Assembly: GCA_018257865.1 (NCBI GenBank) | Contig: JAEUBA010000035.1 | Location: 62,001 to 126,000 of the forward strand | Direction of reading: 5' to 3' | From: Stereocaulon alpinum | Taxonomy: Eukaryota; Ascomycota; Lecanoromycetes; Lecanorales; Stereocaulaceae | DNA length: 64,000 nucleotides | Shown here: piece after piece, positions 1-10,956 of the stretch | Layout: each line of letters opens with the position of its first letter | Numbering within the stretch: the first letter of the stretch is position 1 | Position numbers and translations under genes: made by a program | The notes under the pieces: model-generated | Seen by the model: the letters and a program-made list of their open reading frames with translations, nothing else | Told to the model about the DNA's origin: nothing | Database searches by the model: none

Positions 1-121
1 GGGTGGGTGGAGTGTTTCGTAGATGATTAAGGTGGACATGGGTAAAGTCAAAGGAGGCAGGAGGGAAGGCGGGCGCTTGTATGAATATCTGATATCTGAT
101 TTTTAGGATTGGTATCACGCC

Positions 122-2101
122 CTAAGAGCGGCAGTAACCTGCCCATCCCCCATCTGCCCCACCCCTCCCTCTTCCTCCCCCATCCCCGTCACCACCCCCT
201 TCCCCTTGGCCCCTCGAAGCTGAACCCTTAACCCTCTGATGAAAGAAATACACATGATCAAATATACTCCGCTTGAAAGTCCTCGGCAACCCCGGCGCCG
301 TCCGATTAACAAGCTGCAATCCATACTGCTGCTCATAGCTCCCAAACTCATTATTATCCATGATACTCCACGCGAACGCCGCAATGACATTGATTCCATC
401 TTCATGAATAGCTTTCAGCATCTCGTTTAAGAAACCTTCGAAATAGCTTGTTCACTCGAAGTCGTAGCGTTGCGCTTTTACGGTGCGTGCGTGCTCCATG
501 AAGAGGTTGAAGCCAAATTCGGTGATGGCGATGCCGGGGGGGCGGAAGGTGTCCCATACGTAGGCTAAATGCTGGCGGAAGTATTGCGGGGTGATGTATG
601 CGTAGGCGGAGCTTTCGTCGCCATAGATCCAGCCATTTGCTTGGATATTGGTTGCTACGACGCAGGTTGGATAGAGGGGGTCGGAGATATTTGCTGCGCA
701 GGCGTCAATGCCATTTGGTGGTGCAGTGGCGAATTGAGCTGTATAGAGGTCCCAGCTGAAGAAGTCGATAGTGTTGTTGATGTAGGAGAGGTTGGCGGGG
801 GCGAGGGCGGTGAGATTGATGCCTGTGGTTAAGAGGACGGAGGAAGGGTAATTCTCGCCTAGGAAGAGCGGATTGGCTTCGATGCCGAGGGTGAAGTCCT
901 GGTAGCGGAGGGCGGCTTAGACGTCTAAGGAGTTTGTTAGATCAAGTAGGACAGCGATACTTTTTGCGAACTTGAGGGTGATACGCCCAGTGCCCTTGAG
1001 CTCCTCTTTGTAGAAGTGGTAGACCTTTGCGTGGGCTATGAGGATATTGTCATTGTCAAGGTAGTTGTTGAAGAAAAGGTTGGGCTCGTTGAGGGTTACC
1101 CATATTGGGACACGGTCCGCAAAGCGGGTCATGACTTGCTGAGCGTAGTAGAGGAAGGCATCCGGGAAGGTCGTCGCGTTGAATTGAAGATGCAAAGGCT
1201 GATCCATATGGGCGAGCGTGATTACCGGAGTGACACCGTAAGACAGGCATGTATTGATGAGATCATCATAGTGGTCAAGGCCTGGCTGATTGACTGGCGA
1301 CCCCACATCCCCAAACGGTACTATCCGAGTCCAAGAGATGGAAAAAGAGTAGTAAGGGATTCCAATTGCCGCGATCCTGGCAATGTCCTGCTTGTAGAGG
1401 TAGTATTGTAGGTCTGTAACCACAGAGTCATTGACGCCTCCAGTCGGTGGCTGAGGTAGAGCCCCGATCAGGTCTGATTGCGATGGACCACGTCCTTCAG
1501 ACTGCAAAGCACCCTCAATCTGCCATGCACTGCTAGCGACTCCCCATACGAAATCTTCCGGAAGGCAATACCCATTAAGGCAATTGTAGGAGTCCGGACA
1601 TGGCTGGTATAGAGCTGGTGGAAAGACTAGCTCGCTGGTTGCAACTGGAGTCGGAGAGACGGTAGTCGTGATTGGAAGCACCGTATTGCTGTACTTGATC
1701 GAGCTCCAAAGGGTGTAGTATGCCGCCTCTCCGTATGGTCCACCCCCCGTCGCGCTCGGATTCAATGAGTACGTAGTGTAGGTGATACTCGTGGGAAGTA
1801 GGGTTGATAGTGCGCTGAAACCAGAGGCGTAAATCTTTGAAGGCGCTGGAGACGGTAGGGGCGTGGCATATCGATTGGTGGTTTCTTGGGTGTAGGTGAA
1901 TGTACTATAGGCAAACGTTGGTGTAGCGCAGGACGTGGCTCTAAGAAGAGTCGTAGATGCCAGTCCATTCTATCAGATAAGTCAGATTCAATATTGAGTC
2001 AGTGCTGATGCATGGAATAAGCATACCTGATATGGCATTGAGCTATGGGACAAGCCAGGCGCCAGTAGCAGCGCCACGTAGGCGAGGAACAGCAGCATCA
2101 T
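122..2101 (-). pseudogene. Secreted GH1 beta-glucosidase-like gene, broken by two stops
   Basis: Glycoside hydrolase family 1 proteins hydrolyse beta-glucosides with a pair of glutamates. I read exon 1 from ATG at 2101 to 2027 (hydrophobic signal peptide, MMLLFLAYVALLLAPG), an intron 1970-2026 (GT...AG, 57 bp), then one reading frame from 1969 to 122. After a roughly 200-residue Ser/Thr/Pro-rich secreted spacer come the GH1 marks: DFVWGVASSAWQIEG, TLNEPN (acid/base), ITEFGF in the place of the usual TENG nucleophile motif, and FAWSIMDNNEFGSYEQQYGL near the end. Two stops interrupt this same frame: TAA at 917-919 (after NSLDV, before AALRYQDF) and TGA at 452-454 (after RYDFE, before TSYFEGFLNEM). 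No intron can remove them, and homology-like sequence continues in frame past both. Each stop is one C-to-T change from a sense codon (CAA, CGA). The glycine-rich tail after residue RVKG may not be genuine. Sequencing error at both sites is the alternative. Confidence 0.72.
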
Positions 2102-4426
2102 CGTCACACGCAAGATTGTCTTCAGACTACATCCTGCCGTAAGCGTATCCTATATGAGGTAGATTCCCCTTTTCTCCTGCATGGCTGAGCACCTCGTTTC
2201 AGGGAGGAGGCGTAAAGACTAACTCTCAAGGTCCAAATTCAGCTGCAGTGGACGTTATAGTATTGCTATTTTAACGAGGTATCTGATCAGCCATGCAGGG
2301 GATAGTTTCGCCGATTGCAGGCTTTCAGGCTATCGTCATGGCGGCCTTCTCCACTGGTGCCCAGTTCGTCGAGGCCTACCCGCCAGTAGCCTCCCCTTCA
2401 GGGTCAGCATGCTGCTTCCTAGGTTCTGTAGCGGCTCCTAGACAGATCCAAAGGTGGACTAAAGAGCTCAGATGAGGCGTTGATGGCGATGCTATTCCGT
2501 CGATGAAGGTGTTGAAGGTGCGGGTTTAGAGTTTTGAAGGAAGCTCGGCATATACATACTACTGTACCTGTTCCTGCGCTAGAGTAAGGTACCATGCTAG
2601 TCCTACCGATATGCTTCTGCGGCATAGGCTCGATTCCAGGGCCCATTGGATTTTTTATTTTATACGCTATTGGGGATATCTTAGGAGCTTTTCGCTTCAA
2701 CGTATCTCCTTCGAGGATATGAACATCAAATTTCGACTACTACCGAGGTCTTATGGCCGCGTGTCATGAAATCATGAGTTGGGATTTTCGTCCAATGTCT
2801 TAGGGATGTCCTGGGGCCTTAAGATAGGGCACCCCGGGAACGGTCCCAGAGCTTGTATTTATTAGTAGGGCTATGCTTGGACGGTCCCGCAGATACAGTA
2901 TGTACCAATGCCAAGCCGCAGAACCGCTCCAGATAGCACGGTAGAGATATCCCTCGGTCCGGCTTCTCCTCTCCCTGTCTTTGATTAAGAAATCTCACTG
3001 AATCTAACATCTTGAAAGTCATGACATTGGCTTCTTCGTACTTGATGCACCTCTAGCTGGCGTTGAAAGCACTACAATATGAACACCGCGACCGCGTCCT
3101 AGGCGACGTAACAACAAACGAGTCAACAATAGCGCCGAAAGTAAGGATTGACAGGTCTAGTGAAAGGGTTTCGAAAAAGGAAGATAAGCTGTCTAGGTTT
3201 GAGGTAATTTTGAAGGTGTTTTTCTTCATCAAAAATGGAACCGTATTCGCCACGCAGGATCCATAAATGTCCGACAGGATAGCAGTCGCAGTTTCCGTTT
3301 CCAAAGCCCCTTCGAAAATCAGTTTACATTGTAGCTCCTCTAAATCCCTGGTAATCTCAGGCATCGTCTCGCTCTCGTCGAGACTTGTCTTCGTTAGTAG
3401 ACTGCATGGTCGTTGGGGCTGTCTCCAAGTGCTGCTCAGAGGCCCCTGAGGGGTTTCATTAGCAGGCCGTAGTCAACAAGACCTGAATCGACATCATCAA
3501 TCGAAACGCGTCAGCCCTCGATTGATAGACGTAGGGTTCAGAGATGGTGATTCATCACTTTGAGGTTCTTGGAGCCGTCGACAACCGGGGCAGCACCCGG
3601 GAAGCACTGTGCTAATACCATCGGAACCCATTGGGACTTTGCTGGAACATTCACGGTATGGTTGCATGAATTGAACGACTGACTTCAACCAAGCTCAATG
3701 GTGTGCCTGATATTTGAGCGCCATAGAAGGTGACAGCTGGGTCGTCAGTCATGGTTGGTAATCAGGGCCAAGACAAGAGGTAAGCCGCGTATATAGCACT
3801 GATTGATGTAGGCAAAAGGTAAGCTGGCACACATTTTACGAAAATTGAGAGAGGCTGATGAAAGGAAAGAACAAGTACATATCCGGGGAACTGAGTTGTT
3901 TGAGGATGGGTGGGAGGGACCCTAACAGGTTGAGCATGATGTCGTGGATGACGATGCTTAGCAAATATTTGACTTAAAGAGGCCTCCAGAAACACTTTAC
4001 CTGGTAAGAATCCAGAGAGACTGATGCATCAACAACCAGGCCTAAGTCATAGGAGTGCTGCCTACCTCATGTGGCTCTGAAGACTCGCGGGTTGAAAGCG
4101 CATCAGAGCTGAACAAACTTCGACGCTTACACCCTAAGTGGTATAGATGGTCCTAGCGGGTCACGATGGCCACAGCAAGGACATGTCTTGATGGGTATTG
4201 AGATATGGTGGCGCTTCGAGGAAGACTGTTTATCTAAATGGCCATCTACCTGATTGATCTGGAGTGAAAAGATATATGGGCAATGAAATCTTGAAACGAG
4301 ACAAACATCGACGGAGCGACACCCAAGCACCGCAGCTCTATCCTCAAAGCCTTCGTTCTTTTGTAGCCAGCCATAGCATCGAGTATCTTCAGGTCTCGCA
4401 AGACATTGTCTTACACACCCGAGACG
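2102..4426. other. Intergenic, no supported gene
   Basis: Only short open frames with no recognisable motif. The longest is on the minus strand at 3053-3364 (103 codons, beginning MPEITRDLEELQ); it has no signal peptide, domain mark or splice partner that I can defend. Confidence 0.5.
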
Positions 4427-4945
4427 TTAACCATGCCTAAACGCAGAAGATGCTGTCCCCGCAAGTCCCTCATACCCCTTCATATCGTCAGATAGTGGTG
4501 GTGTTTCTGCAATGCGTTCGGTTCCGTCGCGCAAGTCTGCGGCACACCTAATACGTCGACGATTGAGCCAGACAGTCAACCACAAAGTAAGGACTCCGAG
4601 TATTGATGCTATGCAGCCAAACAACATGGTACCAACGTCGCTCGGATTCCATCCCGTATGTTGCTGAGAGTCGCTGGTCGAAGCAGCTGGAAGCGAAAGC
4701 GTACGAGAGATCGTTGAGGGGAAAGCGTGAGATACAGAGTTTTCTGTAGCCGATGGAAGGAGGGAGGTGTGACCGGTACTATTGGCGTATATCTTGAGAC
4801 TTGTAGATGACATTGGCGAGGTAGCCGTTACGAAAGTAGAAGTTGAAGGGGCTACCGATGCAGAGAAATCAGTAGAGATTGGGGTGGTGGTACCATAAGA
4901 GTAAAGTCCGAAAAGGCACAGGAGAAAAGACAATAGCTGAATCAT
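4427..4945 (-). CDS. Ser/Thr-rich single-pass membrane protein, function unknown
   Basis: An intronless frame of 172 codons starting at ATG 4945. Residues 1-20 form a signal peptide (MIQLLSFLLCLFGLYSYG). Residues about 20-100 are very rich in Ser, Thr, Ala and Pro, as expected of a heavily O-mannosylated extracellular region. One membrane helix follows (about 106-126, TMLFGCIASILGVLTLWLTVW), stopped by the basic run NRRRIR and a short cytoplasmic tail. This layout is typical of fungal cell-wall sensor-like (Wsc/mid2-type) proteins, but the cysteine-rich WSC domain is absent, so a sensor role is only an inference. No close family is recognised. Confidence 0.6.
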   Translation of the reverse strand: MIQLLSFLLCLFGLYSYGTTTPISTDFSASVAPSTSTFVTATSPMSSTSLKIYANSTGHTSLLPSATENSVSHAFPSTISRTLSLPAASTSDSQQHTGWNPSDVGTMLFGCIASILGVLTLWLTVWLNRRRIRCAADLRDGTERIAETPPLSDDMKGYEGLAGTASSAFRHG

Positions 4946-5476
4946 GTGTGAGAACCTGTGATCGACGGTATATAGTGCGCGAAGTCTGCAATGAGTACTT
5001 GTACTGTAGGAGTACGAAGAAAAAGAAAGAGAAGAAACGAGAGTATATATGCTGTTCGTATCACGGTGCCAAAGCCTTGCCTTGCCCTACATTTGTCAAC
5101 CACATGTTGCGTAATCAAAACGTAGACGTTGAATCCTATGCACCAGCCTGAACGTTAGCCGAAGAGGAAAACTAGTTGTTCAGGCTCTGACACAAAAATT
5201 GCTGAGCAGCATACGTGTAGCGCGGCCGTGCAATCTCCTTTCTGGTTGTTTACGATATCAAGGAGCCCGAATAGAACGAACGTAGGCATTTGGCATTGCA
5301 TTAGTGGTATGGCGGGTGGGGCGCATTATGCTAGGGCTGAGTCAAGTTGAGAAATTGGTTGAAAACTAGTTTTATACTAGTTATAAACCGATTCTCCCGA
5401 TCTTACCGTAACTGACTCTATATCTCCGCGCCATCCCAGCTTCTGTTCAGGCAACTCCTATCTCGAATTCATTGCC
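4946..5476. other. Divergent intergenic region with a small hairpin
   Basis: Lies between two divergently transcribed genes, so it should hold both promoters. It contains a perfect 7-bp inverted repeat with a 5-base loop, AACTAGT at 5364-5370 and ACTAGTT at 5376-5382. No coding sequence seen. Confidence 0.5.
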
Positions 5477-7392
5477 ATGCCTTGCAAGAATAATACTCAC
5501 TCTCACGAGTGGACTAGAAGTGGGGTTTTGGCCATTGAAAAATGCGAATCCTTATGCGGATTCTGCAACTCAGACAAAGAGTACAAACCGGCTTCGGCGC
5601 TCAGAAAGGTATTCGAAGGCGTCCCTTCGGCCCACTGTATGAACTAACAGAGCAATCAGCACGTGGCGACGCATATCAAAAATGACTCTATGCCATTGAG
5701 CTTGGCGCACAGTTCAGGAGGGAGGCCCAAACTGTTAGGCCTTCTTTTCCAATCTGCAGATCAAGTGGCCATCCCTGATGTCAAGACAGGCGCGCAACAT
5801 CCCCATCCCACCCCGCAGTGAGCAATGGCGGGTCCAGGTCTACGTCTGTCGCAATTACCAGTATTAGATCGCAATCTCCGCAAAGCCCAGAAGTGAGCCT
5901 TGGACCTTCTTCGCCAGGTACACCATTCGCACCAGCCGATATCCAAACTCCTGGAGCCTCAGAATCTTCAGTAGGCAGTCCTGCGCAAGGAATAGAGACT
6001 GAAGAAATAGAGCCGTGAGTCAATACTTAGGCTTCTCCTTATCGAGGACTTTCACTGAATAAGAGAGACCTGCCCAGAGATTGTTGGAGATGCATGATCT
6101 TCCAATTAGAGGTATGCTTACATGCGTATCCAGCAATCGCCATCAGCCAACCTGACACAAAGGGCAGTGTGATAAGAAGACCCCTTGCAGCGAGTGCGGA
6201 GGCCAAGATCCTCAGTCAGTGTGCAGTACCAAGAATCTTGAAGACTACGCACCTTTGATCCTGTCAGGTAGTTTGAACCCCACACACGCTATGTCCCTTA
6301 CATGTAACTCATTGTTCTGTAAGATGACTTCGAATTCCCCGGACCGATGCACTGGCGAGATCCTCATTCTCGACTTCCTAAACTCTCAATCATATTTGGG
6401 GAGGACAAGCATTTCAGATATACCGCAAATACCATGAGGTACTGGCTTGCCGCTGATCACCTATCGTGTCTTGAGCTTCTTGCGCTATGCCGTCCACTCT
6501 CGCGGCGCGGTGACAATTTATTCGATGGTGAACTGCGTATTGAGAAAATACTCCGCGCTGCAGCTCTTTTCGAATCCACGACCGAAGATATAGTCAATTT
6601 ACCCACTGTGGTTCTTGCACATCCAATGGGCTAATTTGTTGATAGGGCAGTGTCGTCGGTCATGGCTTGAGGTGTCTATCGTCTACGCTCCGAGTACTTG
6701 ATGCTGTCCAAACCATGCTTCAAGCCGTAGGCCATGATGATGCAATACAGAAAAAGGACGCATTTGGTCCCGTCAAGCAATGGACATGCAGAGTGGTTCA
6801 TAAACCACTGCCGAAGTTCAAGGCCCAGCTCCGCAGCTTTCTTTCGGCTCTGCAAATAAGGGCGGTATCAAATTCCAGATTATTCACCGATGGTGACATA
6901 ATTTTAGAAAGTCTACTTTTTCCAGAAAACTCAGATTTAGTACTTGAGGGAATCACCAAGGACCTTCAGCTTTTCTACGGGATCCTCATCCTCTTCATTA
7001 TTCGGGCAAGCCTGAAAGATCTATTGAATTATTCCATAGCCGACTTCCATGCCGCTACGCTACAAACCAGTCAAGATCCTACCTTTGAAAACAATTTAAA
7101 TTGTCCGCTATATCACCCGATATTGTATGCTTTGGGTGGCTCCAAGGTGACTTTCGGTAAATACTTAAACATGTTGAAGACCAAGGCAGCCCTCAAGGAC
7201 ATGTTTTACCTATACGAACATTATGAGACCGCTGCTCGTCTGATGCCTGTATCCATAGAGGCACCCATTCTGGAACATGTCGCATATCTCTTCGATCAAT
7301 CTACCGAATCTCCCAATGCTGATGGTTCAGCGGATTTCCGAAGGCGAGCCATAGATGCCTCAGCACAATTAGTCACGCTGCCAATGGCATGA
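5477..7392 (+). CDS. C2H2 finger plus CWxC cysteine-cluster protein (putative fungal regulator)
   Basis: I reconstruct seven exons: 5477-5608, 5660-5817, 5862-6014, 6078-6111, 6168-6267, 6324-6592 and 6646-7392 (530 residues, every junction in phase). Exons 1-2 encode a C2H2 finger, CGFC...LRKHVATH, split by intron 1 just before the first His. A Ser/Pro-rich linker follows. Exons 4-5 encode DCWRCMIFQLE then CDKKTPCSECGGQDPQSVC, six cysteines spaced C-x2-C-x6-C-x5-C-x2-C-x8-C, like a binuclear zinc cluster. The rest is an alpha-helical region beginning DFEFPGPMHWRDPHSR. From memory, fungal proteins that join a C2H2 finger to a CWxC...CDxxxPC cluster are common and lack a proven function; DNA or RNA binding is an inference. 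The sixth donor (GTCAAT at 6593) is weak, so that junction is the least certain. Confidence 0.62.
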
Positions 7393-8568
7393 ATAGTACG
7401 ATATGCAAGAAATCACACTCTATACGGCAAGTTTCTTACCTTGGCAACAGTCCGTGGACCTACCTAAATTGAGACGACCCCATAGTTCCAAGCACTTCTT
7501 GACGCTTGCGACGTCAACCTACGGTTGCCCAGCAGATGGACCACCTGTGCCTGAGCTCAACTACGAAAAGCAAACAATTGCATCGGGTACATCGCTATAC
7601 CACTTCATCAGACTGGTACTCGCGCTCTCGGTACGCTTGCTATAAGGTTACAAGATCAAAGAGAACTCTTGGCAGGGAGATAGGACCAGCTTCCCGTACG
7701 ATCTCAAATCTACATATCTCACCAGCTCGGCGCTATAGCTAGCTCTTATCCGTCCGAAAAGCTCCTGGCGACAGGCATTGGTCGGAGGTGGCTTGATTGC
7801 TTTGACTTCCCTCACGTTGTGCGATTCATAGAGTCCTAAACCCCACACCAGAGCCTTCCGGAGATTGATAGAGTTTCACAATTGCATGTACACCTTAGGA
7901 TGATATGATACGACATAGACAAACATATGGTGAGCTTCAGCCGCTAAGAAACTCAATCCTATTGACAGTGAATTTGTCTACGAATTCGTCAACAAAAGTA
8001 TTCGAGCAGCGGTAGCGGGTTTTGGGTGCAGAGGACTCAAATAGGAAAAGGTAGGCGATTATCACCCTGCATCGGGTCGACTTCAAGCAAGGTCTGCTGA
8101 TCAGACTTACCTGGTTGCTTGAACATACATGTAAATATGCTTTGTGTGGTCTCGGTAACCCATACTTATCCGCCATGGCTGTAGTCTGGGCATCGTTGTT
8201 TTGCATAATTTTTGGTGCGCCGCAATGTTTTCAAATTATCATATTTCAGCCAAAGTCATGCAATTCTGCGTCATAAGATGGTTTGATCAAAGAGCCAGAG
8301 CTACAGCATAACATGACCAGATCACGTGAGTGCCAAGCTCTTAGATCCAGGCCGCAAGCGCCGAAAACAAGATTTCGGTCCAGATCTGTGGCTGATCTAC
8401 GTCATATGAATCATGGTACGGGTGATATAACAACGGTCATACGCGTCATTCGGGTATACAGATTGAAACTCGAAAGTTGGTACATATCGCAATATCCTCT
8501 CCATCTCCCGATTACTCTCACACTGCACACCCGTGACTTTCGACACAACTACCACCACAACCGCAAGC
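7393..8568. other. Intergenic, no supported gene
   Basis: Several overlapping short frames on both strands, none with a motif or a convincing splice pattern. A stretch near 7490-7650 has a faint ankyrin-like look (LLDACDVNLRL) but is broken by stops, so I make no call. Confidence 0.45.
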
Positions 8569-9035
8569 ATGACTGATTGGACGAAGAAGAAGTACAATGA
8601 ATACTACACTTCATACATGCCATGGATCGAGGATAAGGTCCTGGGCTATTGGGGCGAGAACAAGACTAGCTACACCGTCAAAGGTACATCACCACCCTTC
8701 CTCTCCCAAGCCCGACACTACGCTTTCTATTCGCAACTCCATGACCCACCAGATTCTAATATGTGGTTCCAGATAAAATGTCCACAGATGTAACCGGCGA
8801 CAAAAACGTCAACGCCATCCAAGGCGGTGTCGCCGAAGGCGTCGGCGGCACCCTCTCCAGCGGTGGTGTCCTCGGTGGCGTTGGCGACATGACCAGCAAA
8901 GAAGGCGTCAACCGCGCTGAGCGAGGCGACACTGGGCCTCTCGATCCTAAGAAGCTTGATGCGCAGAAGAAGCAAGAGAAGGGATGGACTGAGACACTTA
9001 GTGGTGGATACCTTGGGGGAGGCGAGAAAAAGTAG
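8569..9035 (+). CDS. Small conserved glycine-rich fungal protein
   Basis: Two exons, 8569-8683 and 8773-9035, with an 89-bp intron (GTACAT...CAG, phase 1), giving 125 residues. The N terminus is aromatic and charged (MTDWTKKKYNEYYTSYMPWIEDKVLGYWGENKTSY is summarised here only by its ends, MTDWTKKKY and GENKTSYTVKDK). The middle is a Gly/Val-rich segment, and a charged stretch MTSKEGVNRAERG precedes a Lys/Gly-rich end. I recall similar small proteins across Pezizomycotina, uncharacterised. There is no signal peptide or membrane helix. The ATG is chosen because it is the first in frame and its context (GCATGAC) leads straight into the conserved block. Confidence 0.7.
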
Positions 9036-9393
9036 ATGTTTGGTGCTGAGGTTTGGTTACAAGTGGGATACGGGTGTTTTACGGACAATTTTCTTGAATT
9101 TGTTGAACATTGTGAGCGACTCTCTAGGATTTTTATGCATTGGCCAGCGCAGGTAATGAATGGGTTCATGCTATCGTTGTTTTGATGTAATTACGATTAC
9201 TTTACCTCTTTGCCTCGGCTTTACGTTCGCACAAACACTTCCACGTCGTGCTATAATCGTTACCGAACCATCACATGAACAAGCAGCGCATCTTCTCTAC
9301 CCACCGCAATCTCCACCTCAATTTCCATACATTACCGTTCATACCTCCAAATTCCCATCTCCCATCCCCCCACACACTTCTCCCGCCGCCCCA

Positions 9394-9437
9394 CACCTAT
9401 CACCTATCACCTATCACCCCATCACCCCATCACCGCA
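9394..9437. repeat. Short tandem repeat (CACCTAT, then CACCCCAT units)
   Basis: Three copies of CACCTAT run directly into copies of a CACCCCAT-like unit. This is an ordinary microsatellite-type tract. Confidence 0.7.
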
Positions 9438-9557
9438 CCACAACAACAATCCACTAACTCCCTTCGCAGTTATAGAACATCCTGCTTCGGACGTCGCGGT
9501 TAATATAGGAGGAAACATAATAGTTTGAGAGACGCTAGCGTCGGGAATGATGAACTT

Positions 9558-9660
9558 TTGGGAGGGAAGGGGGAAGGGGAGAGGGGTCAGGGGGGTATGT
9601 TTATGAATTTCTGGACGGGGACATGGGGGGTGGGAAGGGGGGTGGGGTCGGGGTGGGTAA
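9558..9660 (+). other. G-tract cluster with G-quadruplex pattern
   Basis: Two runs satisfy the four-G-tract pattern with loops of 1-3 bases: one near 9560-9582 (GGGAGGGAAGGGGGAAGGGG) and one near 9616-9658. They are on the plus strand about 620-700 bp upstream of the secreted-protein gene at 10274. Confidence 0.5.
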
Positions 9661-10273
9661 GATAGGATATATATAACTCGACGTGGTATTTGGGCATGCG
9701 TTCTGAAAGATGGAAACAAATAGGCTGCTACGCGGAAAGCGTTGGAACCGCTGCGAGACCTGCTTCAAGTACGTGGTGAGCCCGAAGTCAAGCAAGTATT
9801 CTCCCATTTCAATGCCACAGAGATGAAAATCGTCCTTAGGGTGTCAACATTACGGAGAGCGAGCTCTGAATACGATTGTGAAATGAACATGCTACTACGG
9901 CATGTTCTTGGGATTGTATCTGAAGCCAGTCACAATTTGCGTCGCTTTTCAACGAGCGCGGAGTACATGAGTCTCCGTACCCTGCTCCAAAAGAGTAAAA
10001 CTTTGCCTCTTAACCTCCGCTATCTGCAGCCTGCGCTTACTTAAAGTCCTCAAGAACCAGCATATCCGCCTTCTTGCGAGCCTCCTAGATCTACTGTATT
10101 AACGGACAGTTTATGTGGACTGCAAGAAGCATTGACGCGCACAAGCGCAAGTCAACGTATATGAAACTCGAAGCGACGATCGCCGTCAAGGAACCCTAAC
10201 ATGCCCATCTTTCATTCAAGGATACTGACGTCTGATTCCGAGCAGGCCATTACGTGAAATATACTCACTTGAT

Positions 10274-10956
10274 ATGAGAATAGTCTTCACACTCCCGCTT
10301 ATCCTCATATCCTCAATCTTTCATGTCACATTGCTCGCGCTCACCGTCCCACTGCAAGATCCCAGGCAGCTTATATCGCCAAAAGAGAGGAACACAACAG
10401 TCCTAGATCAGAGGAAATGCTGGCGCCGCAGCACCAGCGATCACGGCCTCAGCTTACCGCGTTTCAACGAATGTAGCTTCGCCATAGCTAAACTTCCCTC
10501 AAGTACAACACCTGGTAAGTCCGATTCATTGTATTCTGTATCATGGAGATGTCCAGCTCATGTATGAGCCAATGCTTCTCCAAAAGACAATCACATAGCC
10601 TGCGCAGTGATATCAGCGATATACAAAAGACTCAACACTTACTCGTAAAAGGCACATTTCACCTCTGTGGCAAATTCGACTTCTTCAGCCTCCCGCGCTA
10701 CGCCGTCTCAGGCTCCTGTCTCGTTAGTATCAAGTTGGGGAATGGTGTAGAGAGTGGACGCGGGACTTGGGATGAGGTCCGAGAGGAAGCTGCGGATTTA
10801 TTAAGTTTGTGTGCGAGGAGGGTGCCGTGGCAATTCTTCATTGGCGGTGCTACTAGTGCTGGGGATGGTGGGAAGATTCATATCAAGTTGGAATATCAGG
10901 TGGACGCGTCGAGGGATGATGGGAATGTGACATTGTTGGGGGAAGTATGGGAGTAG
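10274..10956 (+). CDS. Small secreted protein of a fungal family, function unknown
   Basis: Exons 10274-10514 and 10652-10956, intron 137 bp (GTAAGT...AAAG, phase 1), giving 181 residues. A signal peptide is clear (MRIVFTLPLILISSIFHVTL). After a basic linker the mature part starts with ECSFAIAKLP, passes the splice junction into GTFHLCGKFDFFSLPR, then SGSCLVSI, TWDEVREEAADLLSLC, FFIGGATSAGDGGKIHIKL. The pattern of an N-terminal Cys with AI-x-LP, a FxLPR...GSC segment, and a helix ending in Cys before a GG...GxI end is one I recall from many small secreted proteins of filamentous fungi. The acceptor at 10651 was chosen because it is the only one that keeps frame and joins LPSSTTPG to TFHLCG. 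An effector role is possible but not shown. Confidence 0.66.

Larger units (their letters stand above)
9036..10273. other. Intergenic with strongly strand-biased low-complexity DNA
   Basis: The plus strand is C/A-rich at about 9300-9460 and then G-rich at about 9550-9665. Open frames here are by-products of that composition. Nothing codes convincingly, including a 100-codon frame at 9742-10044. Confidence 0.5.

Noticed and set aside
3053..3364. 103-codon minus-strand frame (MPEITRDLEE...)
   Set aside because: Helical look but no family, no second exon in phase and no neighbour to support it.
9394..9437. CRISPR-like array
   Set aside because: Units are 7-8 bp in direct tandem without spacers; it is a simple microsatellite.
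9742..10044. 100-codon plus-strand frame
   Set aside because: No motif; the frame begins in compositionally biased DNA.
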